The notes under the pieces are model-generated. The model worked only from the letters and a program-made list of their open reading frames with translations. It was not told where the DNA came from and did no database searches. Below are positions 1-6,871 of a stretch of 15,814 nt of DNA, piece after piece. Numbering within the stretch: the stretch's first letter is position 1; the number at the start of each line of letters is the position of its first letter. The stretch comes from Pseudomonadales bacterium (GTDB lineage Bacteria > Pseudomonadota > Gammaproteobacteria > Pseudomonadales > Moraxellaceae): NCBI GenBank assembly GCA_013043915.1, contig JABEVH010000174.1, positions 1 to 15,814 of the forward strand, in the 5' to 3' direction. Position numbers and translations under genes: made by a program.

Positions 1-1218
1 GCTCTGGAGGTTCAGATCCGTACGCCATCGATGCATGAAGAGGCTGAACTCGGGGTATGTGCTCACTGGCATTATAAGGAAGGGACACAAGGCGGCAAGG
101 ATCGGCGCTATGAAGGAAAAATTGCCTGGTTGCGTCAGGTTCTTGAGTGGCAGGAAGATATTGGGGAGTCGCGGGCTGAAGACTTGGCTTCCTATTTTAA
201 TCAAGCCATTCAGGATGAAAGAATTTATGTATTTACCCGTGATGGCCATGTGGTTGATTTGCAGGCGGGATCCACGCCGCTGGATTTTGCCTACCATGTT
301 CATACGGAAGTTGGGCATGCTTGCCGGGGAGCCCGTGTTAATGGTCGAATTGTTCCCTTGACTTATGCGCTATCGACGGGGGACCAAGTCGATATTATGA
401 CCAGCCAGGGAGGAAAGCCTAGCCGAGATTGGCTAAATCCTTCCTTGGGGTATTTAGTGACGTCGCGAGCCATGGCCAAGGTTAGGCACTGGTTCAAAAT
501 GCAGGATCGTGACCAAAATCTTGAAGCTGGTCAGGATATGCTGACCAAAGAGCTGGAAAGGCTGGATCTATCGCTGGGCAAAATTGACCTCAATCCCTTA
601 GCCGCACGCTTTAACCTCAAAAGCCGTGATGACTTGCTCGTTGCCTTGGGCGCAGGGGATGTGAGCGTGCAGCAAGTGGTCAATCTATTGGCTGATCTTC
701 AACCCCGTCAGCAGGATCTATTGCCAGAAACCCTGCTTCGTCCATCACGTCGCCGCGAGGAAAGTGATGTCGTTATAGAGGGGGTTGGTAACCTGTTGAC
801 GACGCTGGCAAAATGCTGTCGTCCGGTGCGGGGTGAGGCCATTGCTGGATATATTACGCAGGGGCGGGGGGTGACGGTTCATGCGGCTGAGTGCCCTGAA
901 CTGCGTAAATTGCAGGAGCATGAACCTGAGCGTATTGTGGCGGTCAGCTGGAGCGCTTTCAATCATCAGCCTTATCCGGTCGATGTTTTTATTCTCGCTT
1001 ATGATCGTACCGGATTGTTGCGAGATATTACGGCTGTGCTAGCGAATGAGCATGTCAATGTGACGGGCGTGCAAACTCATTCAGACAAGTCGGATGGTAC
1101 GGCGACCATGCGTCTCGTGATTGAAGTCTCGGATCTGGATGTATTGGGCCGGGTACTCAATCGGATTGCCCAACAACCTAATGTCATTGAAGCCAGGCGT
1201 ATCGGAAATTACGGATAG
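1..1218 (+). CDS. relA: (p)ppGpp synthetase RelA, C-terminal part (5' end outside window)
   Basis: The frame is open from base 1, so this is the last 405 residues of a protein normally about 740 long. RelA makes the alarmone (p)ppGpp from ATP and GTP/GDP when uncharged tRNA stalls the ribosome. Seen here: the end of the synthetase domain (VQIRT, then AELGVCAHWHYKEG), a TGS domain at about fragment residues 74-135, an alpha-helical region, a zinc-finger-like segment with the CC pair at 272-273, H294 and C298, and a C-terminal ACT domain at about 328-402. The stretch VRHWFKMQDRDQN after the TGS domain matches RelA better than SpoT. Whether the hydrolase domain is inactive cannot be judged because that part is missing. 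It ends 15 nt before mazG, which suggests cotranscription; in E. coli relA and mazG flank mazEF, and no mazEF is present here. Confidence 0.93.
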   Translation, partial: ALEVQIRTPSMHEEAELGVCAHWHYKEGTQGGKDRRYEGKIAWLRQVLEWQEDIGESRAEDLASYFNQAIQDERIYVFTRDGHVVDLQAGSTPLDFAYHVHTEVGHACRGARVNGRIVPLTYALSTGDQVDIMTSQGGKPSRDWLNPSLGYLVTSRAMAKVRHWFKMQDRDQNLEAGQDMLTKELERLDLSLGKIDLNPLAARFNLKSRDDLLVALGAGDVSVQQVVNLLADLQPRQQDLLPETLLRPSRRREESDVVIEGVGNLLTTLAKCCRPVRGEAIAGYITQGRGVTVHAAECPELRKLQEHEPERIVAVSWSAFNHQPYPVDVFILAYDRTGLLRDITAVLANEHVNVTGVQTHSDKSDGTATMRLVIEVSDLDVLGRVLNRIAQQPNVIEARRIGNYG

Positions 1219-1225
1219 GAAGGAG
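1218..1225 (+). promoter_or_regulatory. Shine-Dalgarno for mazG (decides the start)
   Basis: GGAAGGAG overlaps the relA stop codon. It would overlap a GTG at 1225, so that codon is unlikely to be the start; it lies 8 nt before the GTG at 1234, which is therefore preferred. Confidence 0.75.
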
Positions 1226-1233
1226 TGCTTGGT

Positions 1234-2031
1234 GTGGATGAATCTATACATCGGTTGCAGGAGGTGATGCGTCGGTTGCGTGATCCTCAGCATGGTTGTT
1301 CCTGGGATAAGGCGCAGACCCTGGAGTCACTGGCTCCTTATGTTCTGGAAGAAGCGCATGAGGTTGTAGCTGCTATTGATAGCGGCGATAGAGTAAATTT
1401 ATGCGAAGAACTGGGCGATTTATTGTTGCAAGTAGTGTTTCAGGCGCAGATCGCATCGGAGCAAGGATGGTTCAGTTTTGAGGATGTGGCTGCAGCGATT
1501 GTAGCCAAACTTGAACGCCGCCATCCTCATGTGTTTGGGGACACGACCGATCTTACTCCGGCGGAAGTTGAGCAGCGCTGGGAGCTTATTAAGGCAGAGG
1601 AAAAGCGCGCCAAGGGAGAGGTGTCAGAAGGTTTGCTTGATGGCGTCGCGGCAGGTATGCCTGCTTGGGTGCGGGCACGTAAATTACAAAAAAAAGCTGC
1701 CGAGGTAGGCTTTGATTGGCCGAGTACGCAACAGGTCATGGATAAGCTGCATGAAGAAGTTGAGGAGTTAGCTATTGTTTTGGGCAAAGATGCTGATGCC
1801 GAAGAAGATGAGTTGGGTGATGTGATGTTTGTCTTGGCTAATCTGGCTCGACATCGACACCTTGATCCTGAGACAGCTCTTCGTCGAAGCAATGATAAGT
1901 TTGTGCGTCGATTTCGGTATATTGAGGATAGTCGCCGGCAACAGCATGTGCCTTGGGAGGCCTTGACTTTGGAGCAAATGGAGGCTTGGTGGCAGCAAGC
2001 CAAGGTTCTGGAAAAAGTGGAGCCTCGCTGA
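1234..2031 (+). CDS. mazG: Nucleoside triphosphate pyrophosphohydrolase MazG
   Basis: MazG hydrolyses (d)NTPs to NMP and pyrophosphate in the cytoplasm, cleaning the nucleotide pool, and in E. coli it dampens the relA-dependent response. The 265-residue product (E. coli MazG is 263) has two MazG helical domains. The first carries the metal-binding pattern LEEAHE (E39, E40, E43) and CEELGD (E58, E59, D62), followed by LERRHPHVFG. The second has HEEVEE (about 173-178) and EDELGD (about 191-196). The GTG at 1234 is chosen over 1225 because of the ribosome-binding-site spacing. The stop codon overlaps the moaA start by one base (TGATG), so translational coupling is likely. The recognition is strong; the substrate range is not visible from sequence. 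Confidence 0.95.
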   Translation: MDESIHRLQEVMRRLRDPQHGCSWDKAQTLESLAPYVLEEAHEVVAAIDSGDRVNLCEELGDLLLQVVFQAQIASEQGWFSFEDVAAAIVAKLERRHPHVFGDTTDLTPAEVEQRWELIKAEEKRAKGEVSEGLLDGVAAGMPAWVRARKLQKKAAEVGFDWPSTQQVMDKLHEEVEELAIVLGKDADAEEDELGDVMFVLANLARHRHLDPETALRRSNDKFVRRFRYIEDSRRQQHVPWEALTLEQMEAWWQQAKVLEKVEPR

Positions 2032-3020
2032 TGTCGAATGAGCTCAAGGATGGCTGGGGCAGAGTTATCGAGTACTTGAGGATTTCGGTGACCGATCGTT
2101 GCGATTTTCGTTGTGTGTATTGCATGACGGAAACCATGAAGTTTATGCCTCGCGATGAACTGCTCACCTTGGAAGAAATTGTTGAGATTGTGCATGCCTT
2201 GATTCCTGCGGGGTTAAGGAAAGTCAGAATCACCGGGGGCGAACCGCTCTTGCGACGAAATGTAGTCAATCTGGTGGCTACATTGAGCTCATTGGGGGCT
2301 CTACGAGAAATCGCACTGACCACCAATGGTTCACACTTGGCCGCTTATGCTCTTGCATTGCGTCAGGCGGGTTTAGATAGCGTGAATATCAGCCTGGATA
2401 GCCTGCGTCCTGATCGGTTTCAGGAAATCACCCGCTTTGGTTATTTGCCAGATGTTCTGGAGGGACTGGATGCGGCCAGACGCGCAGGCATACCCCGCCT
2501 ACGCATTAATGCTGTCATCATGCGCGGACGCAATGATGATGAAATTGTTGATCTGGCCAAATTTGCTGCCTTGCATGGCAGTGACATGGTCTATATCGAA
2601 GAGATGCCTCTAGGTGATATCACCGAGCATGATCGTCATGCGCTCTATATGAGCAGTGATGAGGTGATTAATGTACTGCAGCAGTACGCAGGTCCCTGGC
2701 TCCCCTGTTCGTATGTAACGGGGGGGCCTGCAAGATATTTTCAGCATGCCGCTACTGGACAAAAAATAGGAGTCATTTCTCCTCATTCACATAATTTTTG
2801 TGAAACCTGTAATCGCGTGCGGTTGTCAGCCGAAGGTCGTTTGTATTTGTGTTTGGGACATGAGCATTCGCTGGACTTGCGTGCCGTGCTGCGTGAGCAA
2901 GGAGCTGCAGCCATACTGCCTTCAGTTCAGCAAGCCTTGCTGTCCAAACCCCGTCGCCATGAATTTAATTTGGAACAACCCGTGACATTGCGGCGAACCA
3001 TGAATATAACCGGAGGTTAA
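2031..3020 (+). CDS. moaA: GTP 3',8-cyclase MoaA (molybdenum cofactor biosynthesis)
   Basis: MoaA is a radical-SAM enzyme that rearranges GTP to 3',8-cyclo-GTP, the first step of molybdopterin synthesis. The 329 residues equal the E. coli length. The N-terminal cluster motif is C24-x3-C28-x2-C31 (RISVTDRCDFRCVYC), the SAM-binding region has ITGGEPLLRR (about 67-76), and the second, substrate-binding cluster uses C257, C260 and C274. The protein ends in the Gly-Gly tail (MNITGG) needed for activity in this family. The frame stays open upstream to 1953, but the ATG at 2031 sits 8 nt after GGAG (2019-2022) and gives the family's usual N-terminus. It overlaps the mazG stop by 1 nt, and moeA follows after 3 nt. 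Confidence 0.97.
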   Translation: MSNELKDGWGRVIEYLRISVTDRCDFRCVYCMTETMKFMPRDELLTLEEIVEIVHALIPAGLRKVRITGGEPLLRRNVVNLVATLSSLGALREIALTTNGSHLAAYALALRQAGLDSVNISLDSLRPDRFQEITRFGYLPDVLEGLDAARRAGIPRLRINAVIMRGRNDDEIVDLAKFAALHGSDMVYIEEMPLGDITEHDRHALYMSSDEVINVLQQYAGPWLPCSYVTGGPARYFQHAATGQKIGVISPHSHNFCETCNRVRLSAEGRLYLCLGHEHSLDLRAVLREQGAAAILPSVQQALLSKPRRHEFNLEQPVTLRRTMNITGG

Positions 3021-3023
3021 GGC

Positions 3024-4238
3024 ATGGCTGAAAACTCAGATTGGCTAAGTGTTGATGCAGCCATTTCTGCGCTGTTAAGGCGTTCTGTTCCTGTTTTACA
3101 GCAAGAAACTCTAGCCTTGTCCTCATCGTTTCAGCGCATCCTGGCTCAAGATATACGCGCTACGCGTGCGGTTCCACCCATGGCGTGTTCTGCCATGGAT
3201 GGTTATGCCTTACACGTGAATGACTATCAGCCTGGAAAATCTTTGCTTGTCAGTCAGCGAATAGCTGCCGGCCAAGTACCTGAGAAATTAAGTCCGGGGA
3301 CCTGCGCTCGCATTTTCACAGGCGCTCCGGTGCCAGAAGGCGCCAATGCTGTCGTCATGCAGGAACAGGTTGAGGTGGATGCGGTCGGCGTGAAGTTTTC
3401 CGTTATGCCCATGGAAGGCATGAATATCCGTGCTGCCGGTCACGACGTGGCCAGGGGTCAGCAGGTCTTGCAGGCCGGTATGCGTTTGGGGCCATTACAG
3501 GTAGGGTTATTGGCATCACTGGGGCAGGCTCAGGTACAGGTATGGGAGCGGCCGCGCGCGGTTTTATTCAGCACAGGTAATGAACTGCTGGAAGTCCATG
3601 AGAGCTGGCGCCCTGGCTGCATATATAACAGTAATCGTCCCATGCTGTCGGCACTTTTGCAGTCGTGGGGTTTTGAAGTTCTGGACCTGGGTATTGTTCC
3701 TGATGCCTTGGAGGTGACACGTCAACGTTGGCGTGAGGCGCTGGAATTACAACCGCATGTCATTATTTCAAGCGGTGGTGTTTCAGTGGGCGATGAAGAC
3801 CATGTGCAGAAGTTATTACACCTGGAAGGGCAGCTTCAGTTCTGGAAAGTAGCGATACGGCCAGGTAAGCCTCTATGTGTGGCTGATTATGGCGGTGTTT
3901 GTGTGCTGGGCCTACCAGGGAATCCTATGGGGGCTTGGGTAACCCTGTGTGCGGTGGCGAGACCTTTTTTGTTAAAAATGACGGGTCAAATATCAAAACC
4001 ACTTCATGGCGTCTCAGGAATTGCCGGTTTCGAACGCCAGACAGGACTGCGTCAGGAGTACTGGCCTGCGTGTGAACGGGAAGGGCGGTGGTATATGGCT
4101 GAGAATTTTAGCTCAGGATCTATATGGCCAGCTGCAGCCTGCGAGGGGTGGGTAGTGCTTCCTCCCCATACGGTTGTGCGTCCAGGCGATGCTATTGGTG
4201 TCGTACGAACAGCTGAATGGTTAGTCATGGGTGAATAA
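3024..4238 (+). CDS. moeA: Molybdopterin molybdenumtransferase MoeA
   Basis: MoeA inserts molybdate into adenylylated molybdopterin to give molybdenum cofactor. The 404 residues (E. coli 411) carry the expected landmarks: SAMDGYAL with D59, IFTGAPVPEGANAVV (about 97-111), an AGHDV segment with D141, STGNELLE (183-190, E187), the MoCF-fold motif SSGGVSVGDEDH (about 249-260), KVAIRPGKP (275-283) and LGLPGNP (295-301). The C-terminal beta domain is complete. A clear Shine-Dalgarno (CGGAGG, 3011-3016) lies 7 nt before the ATG. Directly behind moaA, it extends a small cofactor operon; moaC, moaD, moaE, mogA and mobA are not in the window and must lie elsewhere. Confidence 0.96.
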   Translation: MAENSDWLSVDAAISALLRRSVPVLQQETLALSSSFQRILAQDIRATRAVPPMACSAMDGYALHVNDYQPGKSLLVSQRIAAGQVPEKLSPGTCARIFTGAPVPEGANAVVMQEQVEVDAVGVKFSVMPMEGMNIRAAGHDVARGQQVLQAGMRLGPLQVGLLASLGQAQVQVWERPRAVLFSTGNELLEVHESWRPGCIYNSNRPMLSALLQSWGFEVLDLGIVPDALEVTRQRWREALELQPHVIISSGGVSVGDEDHVQKLLHLEGQLQFWKVAIRPGKPLCVADYGGVCVLGLPGNPMGAWVTLCAVARPFLLKMTGQISKPLHGVSGIAGFERQTGLRQEYWPACEREGRWYMAENFSSGSIWPAAACEGWVVLPPHTVVRPGDAIGVVRTAEWLVMGE

Positions 4239-4319
4239 TTCTTAACATGCATAGTCTCGCTCATCCTTTCATCAGTTGCCCATAATGGCGCATGCTAGGT
4301 GGTGGAACGTAAATGGCTT

Positions 4320-4324
4320 GGAGG
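4320..4324 (+). promoter_or_regulatory. Shine-Dalgarno for the response regulator (decides the start)
   Basis: GGAGG lies 6 nt before the ATG at 4331. The upstream in-frame ATG at 4313 has no such site and would add six residues (MAWRCL) before the beta-1 strand SRVLVIEDD, so 4331 is preferred. Confidence 0.75.
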
Positions 4325-4330
4325 TGTTTG

Positions 4331-5011
4331 ATGTCCCGTGTTTTGGTGATTGAAGATGATCTGCAGACAGCTCAGGAAATTATGGGTGAATTGCAGCGGC
4401 ATGGCTTTGAGGCCGAACATGCGGGGACGGGAGATCTGGGCCTGCAAAAAGCGATGAGTGGTCAGTTCGATATACTGACCGTGGACAGAATGTTGCCTGA
4501 TACGGACGGGCTGAATGTGGTTAGCAACTTGCGTGAGCGAGGATTGGGACTGCCTGTGCTTATGGTGAGTGCGCTGAGTGATATCGATGAGCGCATTCGG
4601 GGGCTTCGTGCTGGTGGGGATGACTATCTGACCAAGCCTTTCGCTCCTGAGGAAATGGTTGCTCGAATTGAAGTTTTGCTACGTCGTACGTTAAGTAGCG
4701 GTTTAACCAATAAACTCCGGGTCGCTGATGTTGAGCTGGATATTATTCGCAGAACAGCCAGCAGGGAGGGTAACGATTTGGACCTGCTGCCGACAGAGTA
4801 CAAACTGTTGGAATATCTGATGCGCAATAGTGGCCAAGTTGTTACTCGTACGATGATTTTTGAAGCGGTGTGGAGTTACCATTTTGATCCGGGCACCAAC
4901 ATTATTGATGTACATGTGGGGCGGCTTCGTAAGAAAATTGATCCCACCGGTGTTGCTCCTTTGATTAAGACCATACGCGGTTCGGGGTTTATGTTTTGTG
5001 AAAGTCGCTAG
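4331..5011 (+). CDS. OmpR/PhoB-family response regulator
   Basis: A 226-residue two-component transcription regulator. The receiver domain (1 to about 118) has the acidic pair D9/D10 in VIEDD, the phospho-acceptor D52 in LTVDRMLPD, S80 in the switch position and K102 in LTKPF. A winged-helix DNA-binding domain covers about 130-224, including LLPTEYKLLEYLMRN, an ExVW-type motif (EAVWSYHFDPGTN), VDVHVGRLRKKID-like residues and the closing IRGSGFMF. The next gene, a histidine kinase, starts inside its last 14 nt, so the two form one cognate, translationally coupled pair. The target genes and stimulus are not visible. The overall look is of the CusR/QseB-like group, but I would not name it. Confidence 0.93.
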   Translation: MSRVLVIEDDLQTAQEIMGELQRHGFEAEHAGTGDLGLQKAMSGQFDILTVDRMLPDTDGLNVVSNLRERGLGLPVLMVSALSDIDERIRGLRAGGDDYLTKPFAPEEMVARIEVLLRRTLSSGLTNKLRVADVELDIIRRTASREGNDLDLLPTEYKLLEYLMRNSGQVVTRTMIFEAVWSYHFDPGTNIIDVHVGRLRKKIDPTGVAPLIKTIRGSGFMFCESR

Positions 5012-6365
5012 GTACTGGAATACTACGGCGTTTCGTCTGGCATGGGTCTACGGTGCCCTTTTTTTGATGACAGTCAGTTTGCTTATGGGGCTGGTCTATT
5101 GGCGCACTGTGGGTTTTATGGCCAGAAGTATCGACTTTAGTCTTGAAGCCCGCATGCATCAGCTGATCTTGCTCGATGGGGCCAATCTTAAAGTGGCTGT
5201 AAATGGACTTGTGCGGCGTGATTTTCTGCATCGTGGTGTTTATGGCTATTTTGATGCCCAAGGTAATTGGCTGGCCGGTAATTTGGAGCGTATACCTGCA
5301 GGCTTGCACTGGAATGGAGTTACAGATGAGCATGTATATGAGCTGAGGCATGAATATGATGATAAGGATGTTTATCAGCCTGCACATGAAGCCATGTTTA
5401 TTGCTCGTATGCTGCCGGGGGGGCGACGTCTTTTGGTAGGTCAGAATGTTGAGTCCTTCAAACATTTACGGCTGATCATTGAAGAGGCCTTGGTTGAAGG
5501 AGGTACCCTGGTTGTTATCATGGGGCTTGTAGCCGGGCTGTACCTTTCCTTGCGGTCTTTGCGTCGTGTTCGGGAAATTTCTGCCAATTGCGAGCGTATT
5601 GCTCAGGGAGATCTTTCGGTTCGTCTTGATGTCTCAGAAAGTCATGACGAACTTGATATGCTTGCATCAGTCGTCAATGCCATGCTGGACCGCGTTGGGT
5701 TGCTCATGGATGAAGTTCGTAATGTTTGCAATAATATTGCCCACGATTTGCGCACTCCCATGACGCGTCTGCGAACCCGTTTATACCGCTTGCAGAGAAG
5801 TGTTGATGAGGAACACGCGCGTGAAATGGAAGGGGTGCTGGAGGATACCGATGTTGTACTCAGTAGGTTTCGAGCCCTGTTGCGTATTGCAGAAATTGAA
5901 AGCCAGAAGCGTCGTGTGGCGTTTACCAAAGTATCGCTCATCGATATTCTGCAACGTGTTATGGAGTTTTACCTTCCTTTGACCGAAGAAAAGCAGTTGC
6001 AGCTGAGCTTTGAGTCTTCAATTGAAATGAGCGTGGATGCTGATGATGAGTTGCTTTTTGAAGCCATAGCCAACGTACTGGATAATGCAATCAAGTTCTC
6101 TCCCATAAATGGCTTGATTCGTTTGCACCTTTATCGATTACAGGATCGCATGGTTCTGGATATTTTAGATCAGGGGCCTGGTATTCCTGATCATGAAAGA
6201 GAGGCTGTTCTCAAACGATACTACCGTAGTTCAGGTTCTAGTGGAGTTGAGGGTCATGGCCTGGGTTTAAGCATAGTCTCTGCCATCATGAATCTGCATG
6301 GTTTTGAGTTCTGTTTTGAAAAAGTCGAAGCAGGAGCTTTAGCGCGTATTTATTTCAACGCATAA
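4998..6365 (+). CDS. Membrane sensor histidine kinase
   Basis: A 455-residue inner-membrane kinase, partner of the regulator it overlaps by 14 nt. Visible order: TM1 at about 12-34, a periplasmic loop of about 120 residues (35-155) with no recognised fold, TM2 at about 162-185, a HAMP linker at about 186-238, a dimerisation/phospho-acceptor helix with NNIAHDLRTPMTRLR (phospho-histidine H249), and an ATPase domain with the N-box ANVLDNAIKFSP (358-369), G1 box DQGPGIPD (391-398) and G2 box GHGLGLS (419-425). The start is GTG at 4998, preceded by a weak G-rich ribosome site; it puts a short basic stretch ahead of TM1 as expected. The ligand is unknown. The periplasmic loop contains several His and acidic residues (HVYELRHEYDDKD), compatible with but not proof of metal or cation sensing. 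Confidence 0.92.
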   Translation: MKVARYWNTTAFRLAWVYGALFLMTVSLLMGLVYWRTVGFMARSIDFSLEARMHQLILLDGANLKVAVNGLVRRDFLHRGVYGYFDAQGNWLAGNLERIPAGLHWNGVTDEHVYELRHEYDDKDVYQPAHEAMFIARMLPGGRRLLVGQNVESFKHLRLIIEEALVEGGTLVVIMGLVAGLYLSLRSLRRVREISANCERIAQGDLSVRLDVSESHDELDMLASVVNAMLDRVGLLMDEVRNVCNNIAHDLRTPMTRLRTRLYRLQRSVDEEHAREMEGVLEDTDVVLSRFRALLRIAEIESQKRRVAFTKVSLIDILQRVMEFYLPLTEEKQLQLSFESSIEMSVDADDELLFEAIANVLDNAIKFSPINGLIRLHLYRLQDRMVLDILDQGPGIPDHEREAVLKRYYRSSGSSGVEGHGLGLSIVSAIMNLHGFEFCFEKVEAGALARIYFNA

Positions 6366-6385
6366 TCACCCAATTGCGCGAGAAG

Positions 6386-6406
6386 CCCCTGGATTTATCC
6401 ATGGGG
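6386..6406 (+). terminator. Possible terminator hairpin after the kinase gene
   Basis: CCCCTGGA (6386-6393), loop TTTA, then TCCA-T-GGGG (6398-6406): an 8-bp stem with one bulged T, 21 nt behind the kinase stop codon. Only a poor T-run (ATGTTTAG) follows, so termination is plausible but not certain. Confidence 0.4.
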
Positions 6407-6476
6407 ATGTTTAGGGCGTTACTTCTTGAGTGTCTCATTAAAAACAAGGCCCCAAATAAGAGCGCAGCTCTAGTCA

Positions 6477-6495
6477 TGCACCAAAACGGGGTGCT
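6477..6495 (+). promoter_or_regulatory. NtrC-like palindrome upstream of glnK-amtB
   Basis: TGCACC (6477-6482), seven bases, then GGTGCT (6490-6495). The half-sites are those of the NtrC enhancer consensus (TGCACC-N5-GGTGCA), but the spacer is 2 bp too long. It lies only about 38 nt before the glnK start, which leaves no room for a normal downstream sigma-54 promoter. No good TGGCAC-N5-TTGC element was found; the best fit (GG 6489-6490, GC 6501-6502) overlaps the palindrome and is poor. The symmetry is seen; the regulatory role is inferred. Confidence 0.35.
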
Positions 6496-6518
6496 ACTAT
6501 GCGCCTTTATGGCTCACT

Positions 6519-6524
6519 AGGGAG
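6519..6524 (+). promoter_or_regulatory. Shine-Dalgarno for the P-II gene (decides the start)
   Basis: AGGGAG lies 8 nt before the ATG at 6533 and overlaps the alternative GTG at 6524. The ATG gives the normal P-II N-terminus MKMVIAIIKPFKL and the family length of 112 residues. Confidence 0.75.
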
Positions 6525-6532
6525 TGCCCCCG

Positions 6533-6871
6533 ATGAAAATGGTCATAGCTATTATCAAGCCATTTAAACTAGATGAAGTACGAGAAGCCCTGGCTGAAGT
6601 GGGGGTGACAGGGATGACGGTTTGCGAGGTCAAAGGGTTTGGTCGTCAAAAAGGGCATACTGAACTTTACCGTGGTGCAGAGTATGTCGTCGATTTTGTA
6701 CCCAAGGTCAGATTGGAAGTGGCGCTGCAGGCTACTCAGGTGGATCAGGCGGTAGAGGCTATTAGCAGGGCCGCAGGAACAGGCAAGATTGGCGATGGCA
6801 AAATTTTTGTCATGAACTTAGAGCATGTAGTACGCATTCGTACGGGCGAAACCGATAGGGATGCGCTGTGA
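6533..6871 (+). CDS. glnK: Nitrogen regulatory protein P-II (GlnK/GlnB)
   Basis: A 112-residue trimeric signal protein that binds ATP/ADP and 2-oxoglutarate and reports nitrogen status. Seen: the N-terminus IIKPFKLDEVREAL, the long T-loop (about 36-55, GFGRQKGHTELYRGAEYVVDF) with the uridylylation tyrosine Y51, the B-loop TGKIGDGKIFV and the C-terminal RIRTGETD. By sequence it is close to E. coli GlnB, including D54 where E. coli GlnK has Asn as I recall. Overlap with amtB (TGATG) gives it the GlnK role by context: its T-loop would plug the AmtB channel when ammonium rises. I use glnK for context; glnB is the alternative name. Confidence 0.95.
   Translation: MKMVIAIIKPFKLDEVREALAEVGVTGMTVCEVKGFGRQKGHTELYRGAEYVVDFVPKVRLEVALQATQVDQAVEAISRAAGTGKIGDGKIFVMNLEHVVRIRTGETDRDAL

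Noticed and set aside
1527..2195. Long minus-strand open frame opposite mazG/moaA (222 codons)
   Set aside because: Both + strand genes are certain and the minus translation is Ser/Arg/Pro-rich without family features; it is an antisense shadow.
4276..4304. Promoter for the two-component operon (TTGCCC, CATAAT)
   Set aside because: TTGCCC has no -10 downstream at suitable spacing, and CATAAT (4281-4286) has no -35 upstream; neither makes a pair.
4989..5465. Minus-strand open frame opposite the histidine kinase (158 codons)
   Set aside because: It lies fully over the kinase coding region, has no ribosome site noticed, and looks like a codon-bias shadow.
6485..6503. Sigma-54 promoter upstream of glnK
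   Set aside because: Only the GG/GC dinucleotides fit at the right distance; the remaining consensus positions mostly mismatch.
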